DNA of 64,000 nucleotides from Thiosocius sp963808165 (GTDB lineage Bacteria > Pseudomonadota > Gammaproteobacteria > Chromatiales > Chromatiaceae): contig CAWEET010000011.1 of assembly GCA_963808165.1 (NCBI GenBank), positions 333,561-397,560 of the forward strand. Reading direction: 5' to 3'. This document shows, piece after piece, positions 53,074-62,358 of the stretch. The notes beneath the pieces are model-generated. The model worked only from the letters and a program-made list of their open reading frames with translations. It was not told where the DNA came from and did not search any database. Position numbers and translations under genes: made by a program. How positions within the stretch are numbered: position 1 is the stretch's first letter; each line of letters starts with the position of its first letter.

Positions 53074-55506
53074 TCACTCGGAGGACTGTGCGCTGGCGCC
53101 CGCAGAGTATTGCTGGCGCATGGCCGTCCATTCGATCAGGCGCGTCTGTACCCGACCATTGCAACTGTCCTGCGGGTAGAGGCCGTTGGCATCGGGGTTA
53201 CCCGCCGGCATATCCGTCAACAGGGCCATCGCCTGATCGGCATGCTCCGCGGCATACACGTGGAATTCACCGCGCTCGGCCGCCTGCCGAACATCGTCAC
53301 GCAGCATCAGATCGCGCGCGTTGGCCGCCGGTATGACCACGCCCTGACGGCCGCTGAGGCCGCGGGAGACACAGATATCGAAAAAGCCCTCGATCTTTTC
53401 GTTGACCCCGCCGACCGCCTGAATCTGGCCATGCTGGTTTACCGAACCCGTCACCGCCAGTGACTGGTCGAGCGACAGGTCGCCGATCGCGGACAAGAGT
53501 GCGCACAATTCGCCCAGCGAGGCACTGTCGCCCTCGACCATGCCGTAGGATTGTTCGAACACCAGACTGGCCGTCACCGACAGTGGATGGTGTCGGGCGT
53601 AGCGGTTCGCCAGATACGCCGACAGGATCATCACACCCTTGCTGTGTATCGCACCGGCCAGATCGGCCTGGCTCTCGATATCGATCACCTCGCCGCTGCC
53701 GATCCTGGCCGTCGCACTGATCCGGGCCGGACTGCCGAAGACCTGGTCGCCGGCCTGAATCACCACCAGCCCATTGACCTGGCCGAGCTGCCGTCCCTTG
53801 GTATCGATCAGCAGGGTGCCGCGCAGGATCGCCTCCTGCAGACGCTTGCGCAGCTGGTCGGTGCGACGCAGCTGGGCGTCGATCGCCTGCTGTATATGCG
53901 CGGCCTCGATCCGGGTGGCGCCATCCCGACCGGCGAAGTAATCGGCCTCCTGCAGCAACCGGCTGAGGCTGCCCAGGTGCAACGACAGCTTCTCGCCGTC
54001 ACCGGCGCGGCGCGCTGCCCAGTCGATGGTGCGCGCAACGCCCGCGCGGCCCACCGGCCGCAACGCATCGCGCTGCAGCAGTGTGGCGATCAGGTTCGCA
54101 TAGGCCGTTTCCCTCCCCGCGCCACGCGGCATGTCCTCGTTGAAATCAGCCACAACGCTGAACAGCGGGCCGAAATCGGGATCGTAGGCCTTGAGCAGAT
54201 AGTACAGCTGACGCTCACCGACCAGTGCCACCTTCAGCCGCAACGGGATCGGTTCGGGCTCCAGCGACACGGTCTCCACCAGGCCGAACAGACGTCCGAC
54301 CGGTTCGATACGGATCTCCTCGCCGTTCAGTGCCCGCTTGAGCGCATTCCAGGCAAAGGGCTGCTGCAGCAGCTTGTCGATATCGAGCACCAGGTAACCG
54401 CCGTTGGCGCGGTGCAACGCGCCCGGCCGGATCAGCGTAAAGTCAGTCGTCAGGGTGCCCATCTGTGCGATGTGCTCGATCCGACCGACCAGATTCTGAT
54501 ACGTGGGGTTGTCCTCGTAGACCACCGGCGCGCCCTGGCCGGCGCCATTATCGACCATCAGGTTGACCCGGTAGCGGGTGAAGCGCGGGTCGTCGGCGGA
54601 CGGCCCGTCGCCACTGTCGTCGGGCAGGAACAAGGCACCATGCTCGACCACGTCGGCGCGCACGGCGCCCAGGTAATCGAGCACCTCCGGCAGGTCTTTG
54701 TAACGACCCTCCAGCTCGACCATCAGCTGGCCGACGGTCAAGGCGGTGACATCGGCATCGAGTTCGCGCAGACGCTGACGCAACTCGCGCTTCCAAAGGG
54801 GGACCCGGCCGAGCGTGCGACGCAACTCCTCCTTGAGGCTTTCCAGCGACTCCTGCAGGCGCGACTGTTCCGCCTCTTCCAGCGCCTCGAACTCGTTCGG
54901 GCTGAGTGCCTTGCCGTCCTTCATCGGCAGCAGGCTGAATCCGGTAGGGGTGGAGACCAGCGAGATGCCGCGCTCGCTGGCATGCCGACCGAGGGTACTG
55001 GCCACTTCGTCTTCGCGGCGTTTGAACTCGTCCCGGATCTCCTGTGATCGGCGACGATACTCCTCGCTCTGAAAGGCCGCCGGCAGGGCCGACAGCAGGT
55101 CTTCGACCAGCTGTCGCATGTCGCGCTGCAACAAGGCCCCCCGCCCGGCCGGCAGGGCCAGCGCATTCGGACGCTCGGGCTGGGAGAAATCGGCGACATA
55201 GCAGCGGTCGGCCGGCCTTGCAGCGTCCGCCGCGCGGGCGGCCAGCGCGCGCGTCAACAGATGATGCTTGCCGACACCCGGCGAGCCCATCAGATACAGG
55301 TTGTAGCCGGCGCGGTCGATGCCGGTACCGAACGCTATCGCCTCCACTACCCGGTCCTGACCGACCGGGCTCCCCTGCGTCTGAAGTTCGGAGGTGTCAC
55401 TGAAATCCAGCGTGCCGGGGTCACAACGATGGGTCAATCGATCCGCGGGCAGGCGGACCACTCGTGTCCCGGCCTCGTTAGCATCCACCGAGGCGTCTCT
55501 GGTCAA
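53074..55506 (-). CDS. Lon-like ATP-dependent protease (AAA_32/Lon C-terminal type)
   Basis: An 810-residue protein. An N-terminal ATP-binding region carries GSPGVGKHHLL (about residue 74); a coiled coil runs from about 150 to 260; an AAA region with FSVVADFNEDMPRGAG follows; and the C-terminal Lon protease domain has the catalytic serine in EGDSASLGELCALL (about residue 658) and the lysine in GGVNEKIEGFFD. TTG 55506 is used as start because it overlaps the previous stop (TTGA) and no nearby ATG exists. It is probably a quality-control protease, coupled with the host-attachment-type gene. Confidence 0.88.
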   Translation of the reverse strand: MTRDASVDANEAGTRVVRLPADRLTHRCDPGTLDFSDTSELQTQGSPVGQDRVVEAIAFGTGIDRAGYNLYLMGSPGVGKHHLLTRALAARAADAARPADRCYVADFSQPERPNALALPAGRGALLQRDMRQLVEDLLSALPAAFQSEEYRRRSQEIRDEFKRREDEVASTLGRHASERGISLVSTPTGFSLLPMKDGKALSPNEFEALEEAEQSRLQESLESLKEELRRTLGRVPLWKRELRQRLRELDADVTALTVGQLMVELEGRYKDLPEVLDYLGAVRADVVEHGALFLPDDSGDGPSADDPRFTRYRVNLMVDNGAGQGAPVVYEDNPTYQNLVGRIEHIAQMGTLTTDFTLIRPGALHRANGGYLVLDIDKLLQQPFAWNALKRALNGEEIRIEPVGRLFGLVETVSLEPEPIPLRLKVALVGERQLYYLLKAYDPDFGPLFSVVADFNEDMPRGAGRETAYANLIATLLQRDALRPVGRAGVARTIDWAARRAGDGEKLSLHLGSLSRLLQEADYFAGRDGATRIEAAHIQQAIDAQLRRTDQLRKRLQEAILRGTLLIDTKGRQLGQVNGLVVIQAGDQVFGSPARISATARIGSGEVIDIESQADLAGAIHSKGVMILSAYLANRYARHHPLSVTASLVFEQSYGMVEGDSASLGELCALLSAIGDLSLDQSLAVTGSVNQHGQIQAVGGVNEKIEGFFDICVSRGLSGRQGVVIPAANARDLMLRDDVRQAAERGEFHVYAAEHADQAMALLTDMPAGNPDANGLYPQDSCNGRVQTRLIEWTAMRQQYSAGASAQSSE

Positions 55507-55934
55507 AGATACTCTGGCAGTTTCGCTCGGATACGCTCAGGCGATTGGGTGGTCAGGTCATTCGCGATTTCGTCGCTGACCAGACCGCGCAGCGCATCCG
55601 ACTGGTGCTTGCGTAACAGGCCGAGAAAATGCGGCGCCGCCATCACATAGAGCTTGCCGAAAGAGTGGCTGTTGCGGCCCTTTTCCAGGTGCTTGCAAAC
55701 CTCGGCAGCGAAGCGGTTGGCGGCCTCCTGCTTGGCCTCGTTGCCGGTGCTGTAATTGTGCATGGCGCCGCCGTTTCCCCCGCGCCCTCCCCGGTCACTG
55801 ACCAGGTCACCTTCGTGCAGACGGGCCTCGGGATTGCTGAGGGTCTCGATCTCGTTTAGTGCGCTGGCCGGCTTGTCTGCGGTGAAGAAACGCGCACGAC
55901 TGGCATCCGCTGCAACAACCCAGATTTTGCTCAT
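55503..55934 (-). CDS. Host-attachment-family protein (baeRF-like)
   Basis: A 143-residue protein from ATG 55934 after AGGAGGAGG. SKIWVVAADASRARFF begins the domain and YVMAAPHFLGLLRKH is in its middle; this is the family labelled protein required for attachment to host cells, related to archaeal/bacterial release factor domains. Despite the label it is widespread in free-living proteobacteria. It is coupled to the Lon-like protease gene, an arrangement that suggests a stress-response role. Confidence 0.85.
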   Translation of the reverse strand: MSKIWVVAADASRARFFTADKPASALNEIETLSNPEARLHEGDLVSDRGGRGGNGGAMHNYSTGNEAKQEAANRFAAEVCKHLEKGRNSHSFGKLYVMAAPHFLGLLRKHQSDALRGLVSDEIANDLTTQSPERIRAKLPEYL

Positions 55935-56437
55935 ATACCCCTCCTCCTGTTCTCGTGGTGCGATTGCGGCGCCCGGCCGCCGCCAAATCGCAGGGTGCGG
56001 GGGCCTCGACACTACCCCCTGTATTCAAGCTTCAGGCCTCGCCGACCTATCGGAAAGGGAAATCTCGCACTTTGTTGACTGCCGACAAGCGGCGCACCGC
56101 CGCCCGGGCTGCGAACCGGGCGAGGATTGCGCGGGAACGACAGGCCCGTCAGGCGGTGCCCTGGACAAGTGTAGTCGCGTATGCCTGGCGGCGACGGCGA
56201 GCGGGCAGCGCCTGAACACCAATGGCAGCCACTTTGCTACTTGCGCCCCGGCACGTTCGACCTGCGGGACCTGGTGGATCCGTCCATGGAGGCTCGACTG
56301 CCGCAACCCTGCGGCAGACGCCTGCGCATCGAACACATCGCAGCGCTACTCAACACCTGCCGGCAGGCCAAGTTACCACCGTCAGCCTCTGCACCGACAG
56401 CGTTGGCCGCTCGATCGTTGGCTGAGAGCGGGCTGGC
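55935..56437. other. Region without a convincing gene
   Basis: About 500 bases between the host-attachment-type gene and the end of the next minus-strand gene. A plus-strand frame at 56181-56546 is open but shows no recognisable domain and overlaps the next gene. No repeat or terminator is evident. Confidence 0.4.
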
Positions 56438-56989
56438 TCAGGACGCCTCGGCGACCCGCTGTGGCACCGTCTTGGCCGACTCCACGATGCCGTCTACCGC
56501 AATGGCACAGCCCGTCGCGACAGGCAGTACCGAGCGGCAATCATGAATCAGCATTGCCGTCGCGATCGCCCCGGCGTCCGCGACCTCGCGCAGCGACAAC
56601 CCGCAAAGGCCCTGGATCTTGCGGTACCAGGGCTCGAGCATCTCCTGCGTCTCGGCCAGCGACAAGCGCGACAGTGCGCTGCGCCCACCGGTCCTGGCAA
56701 TCGCCTGCCATTCGATGTCCTTGTGGCCCAACTGACCCAGGGTCGCGAACATCAACTGCATGAGCTTCGGACCCTGCTGGTCCGCCTGGTCGGTCAGGAA
56801 GACCGTACCTGGCTGCAGGTGGTCCACGCCGGGCGAGAGCGAGTGGAACAGCATCGTGCCGGCCATCCTGGCGGCTGCGGCAATGCTGGTTTCCGCGTGA
56901 GCGCCCTGTTCCGATACGATGATTTTTCGCAGTGCGCGGTTCAGCAGGTCCGCGGCCTCGACGATCTGTTTCGCATTCGTGCTGCTCAT
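56438..56989 (-). CDS. Hypothetical protein with duplicated 5' region upstream
   Basis: A 183-residue protein starting at ATG 56989 (MSSTNAKQIVEAADLLNRAL) after GGGAGGAAT. It is helical, with a semi-hydrophobic stretch ETSIAAAARMAGTMLFHSL and a C-terminal segment VADAGAIATAMLIHDC. I recognise no family. Directly upstream lies a second, truncated copy of its ribosome site and first codons. Confidence 0.7.
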   Translation of the reverse strand: MSSTNAKQIVEAADLLNRALRKIIVSEQGAHAETSIAAAARMAGTMLFHSLSPGVDHLQPGTVFLTDQADQQGPKLMQLMFATLGQLGHKDIEWQAIARTGGRSALSRLSLAETQEMLEPWYRKIQGLCGLSLREVADAGAIATAMLIHDCRSVLPVATGCAIAVDGIVESAKTVPQRVAEAS

Positions 56990-57123
56990 GATTCCTCCCT
57001 GAAATGAACTGCGGCAATGCTGGTCTCCGCGTGGGTGCCCTGTTCCGATACGGTAACTTTGCGCAGCGCGCGGTTCAGCAGATCCGCGGCCTCGACGATC
57101 ATTTTCGCATTCGTGCTGCTCAT
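56986..57123 (-). pseudogene. Truncated tandem copy of the 5' end of the following gene
   Basis: From ATG 57123 the frame reads MSSTNAKMIVEAADLLNRAL then RKVTVSEQGTHAETSIAA, near-identical to the start of the intact gene 134 bases downstream, and ends after 45 residues as it runs into the second ribosome site. Both copies share the same leader. Several substitutions separate them, so the duplication is not recent or has been gene-converted; it could be translated as a short peptide. Confidence 0.7.
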
Positions 57124-57350
57124 GATTCCTCCCTGAAATGAACTGATCGGTGACCCGACGCCGTGCCGAGAGGAGCCCATACGGCAACGGATCTCCGATA
57201 AACGCAAGAAGCCGTGGGAAGTCTAGTCAAACCCGTGAAACGCTGCCACGCCGTGACCGCCCGATCATATTTGGTGTCCGGCCTCCCCCGCAGCCATTGT
57301 CAGCCGCTATCGGTGAGTAGCGCTACCGGGGGTGGCCGGACCCGGACCGT

Positions 57351-58865
57351 TCAATGCCCATCGTCTGCATCCCGGCTGTCCTTGAACATCCGCCAACCGC
57401 TTATCATCGTGCTGATCAACGACTGGCGCGACATGATGTCCTCGCGGATCGCCATGTAGATATGAATGATGACGAAACAGACGATGGCCCACATCACCAG
57501 GTGATGCCAGGTGTGTACATCCTGGCTCTGTCCATCCTTGATTCGAATCCAGTGACCCAGCCCGACGCGTGGTGCAGCCACGGTACCCACGCCCTTGGCC
57601 TCTTTCGGCCAGGTCGACGGGTCCCATTTGTCCATGTTCGCGGTCGCAGTATCACCGGCCTTGATGTTCGCAATCAGCTCGTTCCAGTCGTCGACCATCA
57701 TGTCGGCGCAATATTGCGCCTCCAGCGACCGCGCCAGCGTGCGGCCGATGGTCGACTGCAGTACGGTCTTGGCGTCCGCGTCGGTGCCCGCGCGTTTATT
57801 GAAGGTGGCCACGCTACGATGTACCTGTTCCTTCACGTACTCGACATCCTGTGCATAGGCCAGGGTGTAGCGCGACAGCGGACCGACCTCCACCGCATGA
57901 CCACGCCAACGCGGCGCCTTGATCCAGGAGTACTTGGCACTCTCGTCCAGCTCCTCGATGTTGGTACGGCTGCCCTTGGTCGCTTGACCGAGCTCGAAGT
58001 TGGGCTCGGTGACGCCATCCCACGGATGCAGCCCCTTCTGCTCGTCGGGATAGCTGTACCAGGAATGGGCAACGAACTCCTGCACCTGCTCGGGATCACG
58101 CGGATCGACCGGGAACACCTCGTTCCAGTTGTCGTTGAGTATCACCCCACCGGGCAGCTGGTCGGTGGACTTGTCGTAGTTGACCTTCGGATAGGCCCCG
58201 TAGTCCATGACGTTCTTGGCACCAAGACCGCCACCGTACAGCCAGGTCTTGTAGAAGCTCGCGATCCCCAGCACGTCCGGGATATAGACGTTGTCGCAGA
58301 AGGTCTTCATCTCGTCGATGCGCGCCTTGACGAAGTTCAGCCGCTCCATGTTCAGTGGCGCACCGGCCGACAACGCGCCGTCCATGTTGATGGCACAGGG
58401 CACGCCCCCAACAAGGTAGTTCGGGTGCGGATTCTTGCCACCGAACACCGTATGGACCTGGACGAAGTCTTTCTGGATATCGAGCGCCTCGAGGTAGTGC
58501 GCTACCGCCATCAGGTCGACCTTGTAGTTTCCGTCATACTGATCGATGGTTTCCTGGATGATCGCCTCGGCCTGATGACCGGCGGCCGCCATGATGGTGT
58601 CGTCATAGTCCAGCGAGACCATCGACAGGACCACGTCCTTGGCCAGCGGGTGGGCCGAGCGGATGAATGACTCGGAACAACAGATACATTCGAGGCCGTG
58701 CAGCCAGTTCACGGGTATCCGCGGCTTGGTCTCCATCGCGTGCGCGATCCTCGGGACGAATGCCGGACCGAGGCCCAGCGCCGCGGCCGTCAGGCTGCAG
58801 TATTTGAGGAAGCTGCGGCGCGTTATGCCCTGCCTCCGCATCACTTCGTGAAAGGTCTCTGTCAT
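57351..58865 (-). pseudogene. hupSLC: In-frame chimera of [NiFe]-hydrogenase small subunit, large subunit and cytochrome b
   Basis: One 504-codon frame. Residues 1-115 are a hydrogenase small subunit: Tat signal TRRSFLKYC, then VNWLHGLECICCSESFIRSA and the region to YDGNYK. Residues about 116-445 are the middle of a large subunit (DLMAVAHYLEAL, VFGGKNPHPNYLVGGVPCAI, YSWIKAPRWRGHA, LGHWIRIKDG). Residues about 446-504 are the end of the cytochrome b subunit (HTWHHLVMWAIVCFVIIHIY, AIREDIMS). The large part lacks both nickel-binding C-x2-C motifs and the small part lacks its distal cluster domain, so the product cannot be a hydrogenase. Two deletions, both in frame, explain it. Confidence 0.88.
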
Positions 58866-59365
58866 GCTCCTCTCCGGTGGCTGATGGGTGCCGCAGCGGG
58901 CTGCAAGCGCGAACTCACACGGAGTTTAAAGAGCTTGCCGCTTAGCTTTTATTTCTATTTTTCAACCACTTGATCAATTTTCGCAGACGCCTTGGCGATT
59001 CGGACTGCAAGCGTTGAACCGCTCTGCGTCCAGGTACCGGAAACTTGCTTATCAATCAGCCGAAGGCATCGGACAGACACTGGGTAACACGACCCATGCC
59101 AGCGCAGGCCAGACCACCGGAGTCCAGCCGCGCTGCCGCGCCCTCCCTGGCGGCCGATCCCATCCGCCCGTCTGGCAGGCAGGGCAACCGGCCGATTCGT
59201 TTCCAGATCAGCCAATAGAACGGAAACAAGCCTTCCACCCGATATGCCAGGCAACCGGGAACCTTTTCCAATTGCTCAACAAATCAGCAGGTTAGGGACG
59301 GTGGCCGGATCCGCATATTACTTGCCACCTGCAGTGACATCACAACAAACGGCACTGGAGCGGGC
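58866..59365. other. Divergent intergenic region of the hydrogenase locus
   Basis: About 500 bases between the chimera (minus) and hupD (plus). The first 110 bases are AT-rich and include the palindrome TTGATCAA at 58970-58977. I looked for a sigma-54 type TGGCAC-N5-TTGC promoter, as is common for hup genes, and found no good match. No gene is seen. Confidence 0.45.
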
Positions 59366-59890
59366 ATGAACGCAGCAAAGGTAACCATCATGGGCATCGG
59401 CAACGTGCTTTGGGCGGACGAGGGATTCGGCGTGCGCGCGGTCGAGGCACTCAACCGCGGCCATGTGTTTCCTGGCAATGTCACACTGATCGACGGCGGC
59501 ACCCAGGGCATCTATCTGGTCCAGCATGTGCGGGAGGCAGATCTCCTGCTGGTCTTCGATGCGGTCGATTACGGACTGCCGCCTGGCACACTGAAACTGA
59601 TCGAAGGCGGCGCGGTGTCAAAATTCATGGGCGCCAACAAGATGAGCCTGCACCAGACCGGCTTCCAGGAAGTCCTGGCGATGGCCGAACTGCTCGGCGA
59701 CTACCCGGAGCACATCCTGCCGGTGGGGGTGCAGCCGGAGGAGCTGGAGAACTACGGCGGCAGCCTGCGCCCCAGCGTTCGTGCGCAGATAGCGCCGGCA
59801 ATCGATGCCGCGCTTGGCTGGCTGCGCGAACGGGGTGTGATTGCCCAGGCGTCTGGCGGGTGCCGCACTTCGATGCCCATGGCCGCGTGA
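59366..59890 (+). CDS. hupD: Hydrogenase maturation endopeptidase HupD/HyaD, altered C-terminus
   Basis: A 174-residue protease that trims the large subunit's C-terminus after nickel insertion. GIGNVLWADEGFGVRAVE has the conserved glutamate, FDAVDYG the aspartate, and NKMSLHQTGFQE the histidine, all expected metal ligands. Residues to about 161 (WLRERGVIAQ) look normal; the last 13 residues are out-of-frame translation of hupH, so the true 3' end is lost at a junction near 59845. The core enzyme should still fold. Confidence 0.88.
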   Translation: MNAAKVTIMGIGNVLWADEGFGVRAVEALNRGHVFPGNVTLIDGGTQGIYLVQHVREADLLLVFDAVDYGLPPGTLKLIEGGAVSKFMGANKMSLHQTGFQEVLAMAELLGDYPEHILPVGVQPEELENYGGSLRPSVRAQIAPAIDAALGWLRERGVIAQASGGCRTSMPMAA

Positions 59891-60268
59891 TCCGCGATAC
59901 CATCCAGGTCGGAGAGGTCCCGAACCTGGTGCGCAGCGCCACCTTTCAGGCGGCGGATACATGCATCGACAGCTGCTGCGACGGACAGGATGCGGCCATT
60001 CAGAATGCCCCGGCGCTGCTGGTCGAACTGGCGGACCGGCTCGCCAGCTACCGGCCCGGTGACCATCCTGTCACGTGGCTATGGCAACTGCCGCATCGGC
60101 AGCACCGCGAAACGCAACGGCTGGTGGATCAAGTACTTCAACTCACAGGATGCGCTGATCCTCAACACCATCGAGGTGGTCGACGTGCCGTCGGTGGCAC
60201 TTGCCGCGGCCGAGGACATCGCAGACAGCGCCGAACGCCTCAGCGAAATCCTGCAGTTGTACCGGTGA
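59845..60268 (+). pseudogene. hupH: Truncated and frameshifted hupH/hyaF
   Basis: Frame one gives PGVWRVPHFDAHGRVIRDTI then QVGEVPNLVRSA and NAPALLVELADRLASYRPGD, the middle of HupH (HyaF family). From about 60058 another frame gives GPVTILSRGYGNCRIGST, WWIKYFNSQDALILNTIEVV and the end ERLSEILQLYR. The first third of the gene is missing (joined to hupD) and some 20-30 residues are missing at the frame switch. HupF and HupG genes, usual between hupD and hupH, are also absent. Confidence 0.82.
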
Positions 60269-60486
60269 AGACCTTCGAGGGATCCTATGGCGGTGACAAT
60301 TCCCGGCTGGACGATACCGCACGACTGGAGTGCAAGGTCTGCTGGCACATCTACGACCCGCAGGCGGGAGACGACTATTGGCAAATCGCGGCCGGCACGC
60401 CGTTCACCCGGCTAAAGGACGAATGGCGATGCCCGGAGTGCGACGGCGCCAAAGAACAATTCATGGTGATACTCGATGACCAGTGA
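60265..60486 (+). CDS. hupI: Rubredoxin HupI
   Basis: A 73-residue rubredoxin with two iron-binding pairs, CKVC and CPEC, around the usual DPQAGD turn and WQIAAGTPF. GTG 60265 overlaps the hupH stop as GTGA. Hydrogenase-operon rubredoxins are thought to help assembly of the small subunit under oxygen. Intact. Confidence 0.93.
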   Translation: MKTFEGSYGGDNSRLDDTARLECKVCWHIYDPQAGDDYWQIAAGTPFTRLKDEWRCPECDGAKEQFMVILDDQ

Positions 60487-61069
60487 TCTGCAGCTCGATG
60501 CACTCAGCGCCGGCCTGGTGCGACACTTTCGTCACGTCGCGCAGACCCGGATGGTTGGCGTGCCGATCATCAATCCGGCGATCGAGGTCGAGGCAGTGGG
60601 TTTCGAGCGCACCACCGAGGGCTGTCTCGGTGTCTTGATCGCACCCTGGTTCATCAACCTGATCCTGCTGCCCTGCGAGGGCGGCGACTGGCGCGACCGC
60701 CCCGTTGGCAGCGTCCAGCGGCATGTGTTCGCCTCTGGCAGCTACGCATTCCGGCTGGCCAGCGACCAGCCGATCGGACGCTACCAGGCCTGCTCCCTGC
60801 TGTCGCCGCTGCTCGAGATCCCGGACCATCAGACGGCGGTCCAGATCGCCAAGGCCGCATTGGCCGCACTGCATGATCCGCAGCACAAGGACACGAGCGG
60901 CGGCACCCACGCGGCAGAGATCGAGCGCCGCTGGCTGGACGCCGCAGAACCGGGAAAGGCGCCCGAGCCCGAGGAACAGGCACCCCCGCCCGATGTCGAA
61001 CCGGCGCTGCTCAGTCGCCGGGCTTTCCTCGGCGGTCGCCTGTTGGACGAGACCGGGGAACCGCAGTGA
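60476..61069 (+). CDS. hupJ: HupJ/HybE-family hydrogenase assembly chaperone
   Basis: A 197-residue protein. The block TRMVGVPIINPAIEVEAVGF and LGVLIAPWFINLILLPC identify the HybE/HupJ family, which guides small-subunit maturation before Tat export. It overlaps the rubredoxin gene by 11 bases and hupK by 4. A proline/acid-rich linker precedes a C-terminal SRRAFLGGRLL. Intact. Confidence 0.9.
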   Translation: MTSDLQLDALSAGLVRHFRHVAQTRMVGVPIINPAIEVEAVGFERTTEGCLGVLIAPWFINLILLPCEGGDWRDRPVGSVQRHVFASGSYAFRLASDQPIGRYQACSLLSPLLEIPDHQTAVQIAKAALAALHDPQHKDTSGGTHAAEIERRWLDAAEPGKAPEPEEQAPPPDVEPALLSRRAFLGGRLLDETGEPQ

Positions 61070-62226
61070 GCGCATCGGACACCGGTGTCGAGGGGCGACT
61101 GGATATCCATCTCGCCCCCGCTCGTCGCCAGGTGACGATCCGCTCGTCGCGCCCGCTCGCCGCCTCGCGACTGTTCGAGGGCAAGACCATCGACGAAACA
61201 CTCGGCCTGGTGCCGCTGCTGTTCAACGTCTGCGGCCAGGCCCAGCGCACCGCAGCGATCCGGGCGATCGAATCGGCACAGGGCAACGCCGCCGGGGCGG
61301 CGGTGGAACGTGCCCGAGACCTGCTCGTGCAGCTGGAAACGCTGCGCGAACACCTGTGGCGCGTGCTGCTCGAGTGGCCCGCATTCTACGGCGCCGCCCC
61401 CGCGTCGGCATCGATGTCCCTGCTGATGGCGCGGATCGAGGCCGCGAAGCGGGCGATCGACGGCCAGAACATGCTCTGCACCCATCCGGGACTGCATCGG
61501 CCAGAGGGCGTCGCGGACGCAGTGACGCGGGAGCTGCGATCGCTGCGCGGGATGGTCGCCGAACATGTGCTGGGGATGGAACCGGCGCAATGGATGGACG
61601 CCGGGACAGCCGGGCTGTCCCGATGGATGGACCAAACCGATACGCCGGCGGCGCGGCTGCTACGCTTCGTCTACGGTCAGGGCTGGGAGGCGATCGGCCA
61701 GACCAGTACCCATGCGATGCCGGACCTGGCCCCCGACGTGCTGCTGGCGCTACTCGACGGCCCCGATGCTGCGGCGTTCATCGCCGAGCCGATGCTCGGT
61801 GACGGTGCGATCGAGACCGGCCCCGGCGCACGCCGGCAACGCCACCCGCTGGTCGTCGACTTGCGCCAGCGACACGGTCAGGGCCTGGTCACTCGCCTGG
61901 CCGCCCGCCTGGTCGAAATCGCGGAGATCACGCTGAACCTGCCGGCCGTCGGCGACGACAGGCCGGCCGCGACGGCACCCGGGCTGTCACAACTCGAGGC
62001 GGCTCGCGGACGCCTGTGCCACCGTGTTGTCCTGGACGGCGAACGCATCCAGCGCTATCGCATTCTCGCCCCTACCGAGTGGAACTTCGGTCCGCACGGC
62101 CCGGCCGTGCAGGCGCTGCGCGGGGTCGCCGAGGGTGGTGACAGCAGGGTGCGTGCACAGGCCGAGCTGCTGATCCATGCGATCGACCCCTGCGTCGGCT
62201 ATAAACTCGAGGTGGAGACGGCCTGA
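61066..62226 (+). CDS. hupK: HupK, hydrogenase large-subunit-like assembly protein
   Basis: A 386-residue protein resembling a degenerate large subunit: LLFNVCGQAQ replaces the first nickel-binding motif and the end IDPCVGYKLEV replaces the second. HupK is a scaffold thought to hold the Fe(CN)2CO centre for the large subunit. GTG 61066 overlaps hupJ. No sign of deletion. Confidence 0.9.
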   Translation: MSASDTGVEGRLDIHLAPARRQVTIRSSRPLAASRLFEGKTIDETLGLVPLLFNVCGQAQRTAAIRAIESAQGNAAGAAVERARDLLVQLETLREHLWRVLLEWPAFYGAAPASASMSLLMARIEAAKRAIDGQNMLCTHPGLHRPEGVADAVTRELRSLRGMVAEHVLGMEPAQWMDAGTAGLSRWMDQTDTPAARLLRFVYGQGWEAIGQTSTHAMPDLAPDVLLALLDGPDAAAFIAEPMLGDGAIETGPGARRQRHPLVVDLRQRHGQGLVTRLAARLVEIAEITLNLPAVGDDRPAATAPGLSQLEAARGRLCHRVVLDGERIQRYRILAPTEWNFGPHGPAVQALRGVAEGGDSRVRAQAELLIHAIDPCVGYKLEVETA

Positions 62227-62229
62227 CGC

Positions 62230-62358
62230 ATGCAATATGCGGACAGGGTCGAAATTCGGCAACACCGGCAACCCTCCGCGCGGTGCAGCAGTTACAGTCA
62301 TCCAACACGGGTCAGCGCCAGTGACCCGATGCGAATCAGAAAATCGGAGGTAGTGTGA
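62230..62358 (+). pseudogene. hypA: Likely hypA stub (only the C-terminus remains)
   Basis: A 42-codon frame whose last residues DPMRIRKSEVV resemble the conserved HypA end (MRIKELEVV-like) and whose stop overlaps the hypB start as TGATG, the usual hypA-hypB joint. The HypA N-terminus (MHE-), zinc fingers and middle are missing, and the first 30 codons resemble nothing. HypA with HypB inserts nickel. Confidence 0.55.

Noticed and set aside
56181..56546. Plus-strand 121-codon frame as a gene
   Set aside because: It shows no recognisable domain, overlaps the 3' end of a better-supported minus-strand gene and has no clear ribosome site.
58970..58977. TTGATCAA upstream of the hydrogenase chimera as an FNR box
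   Set aside because: It lacks the 4-base spacer between half-sites required by FNR.
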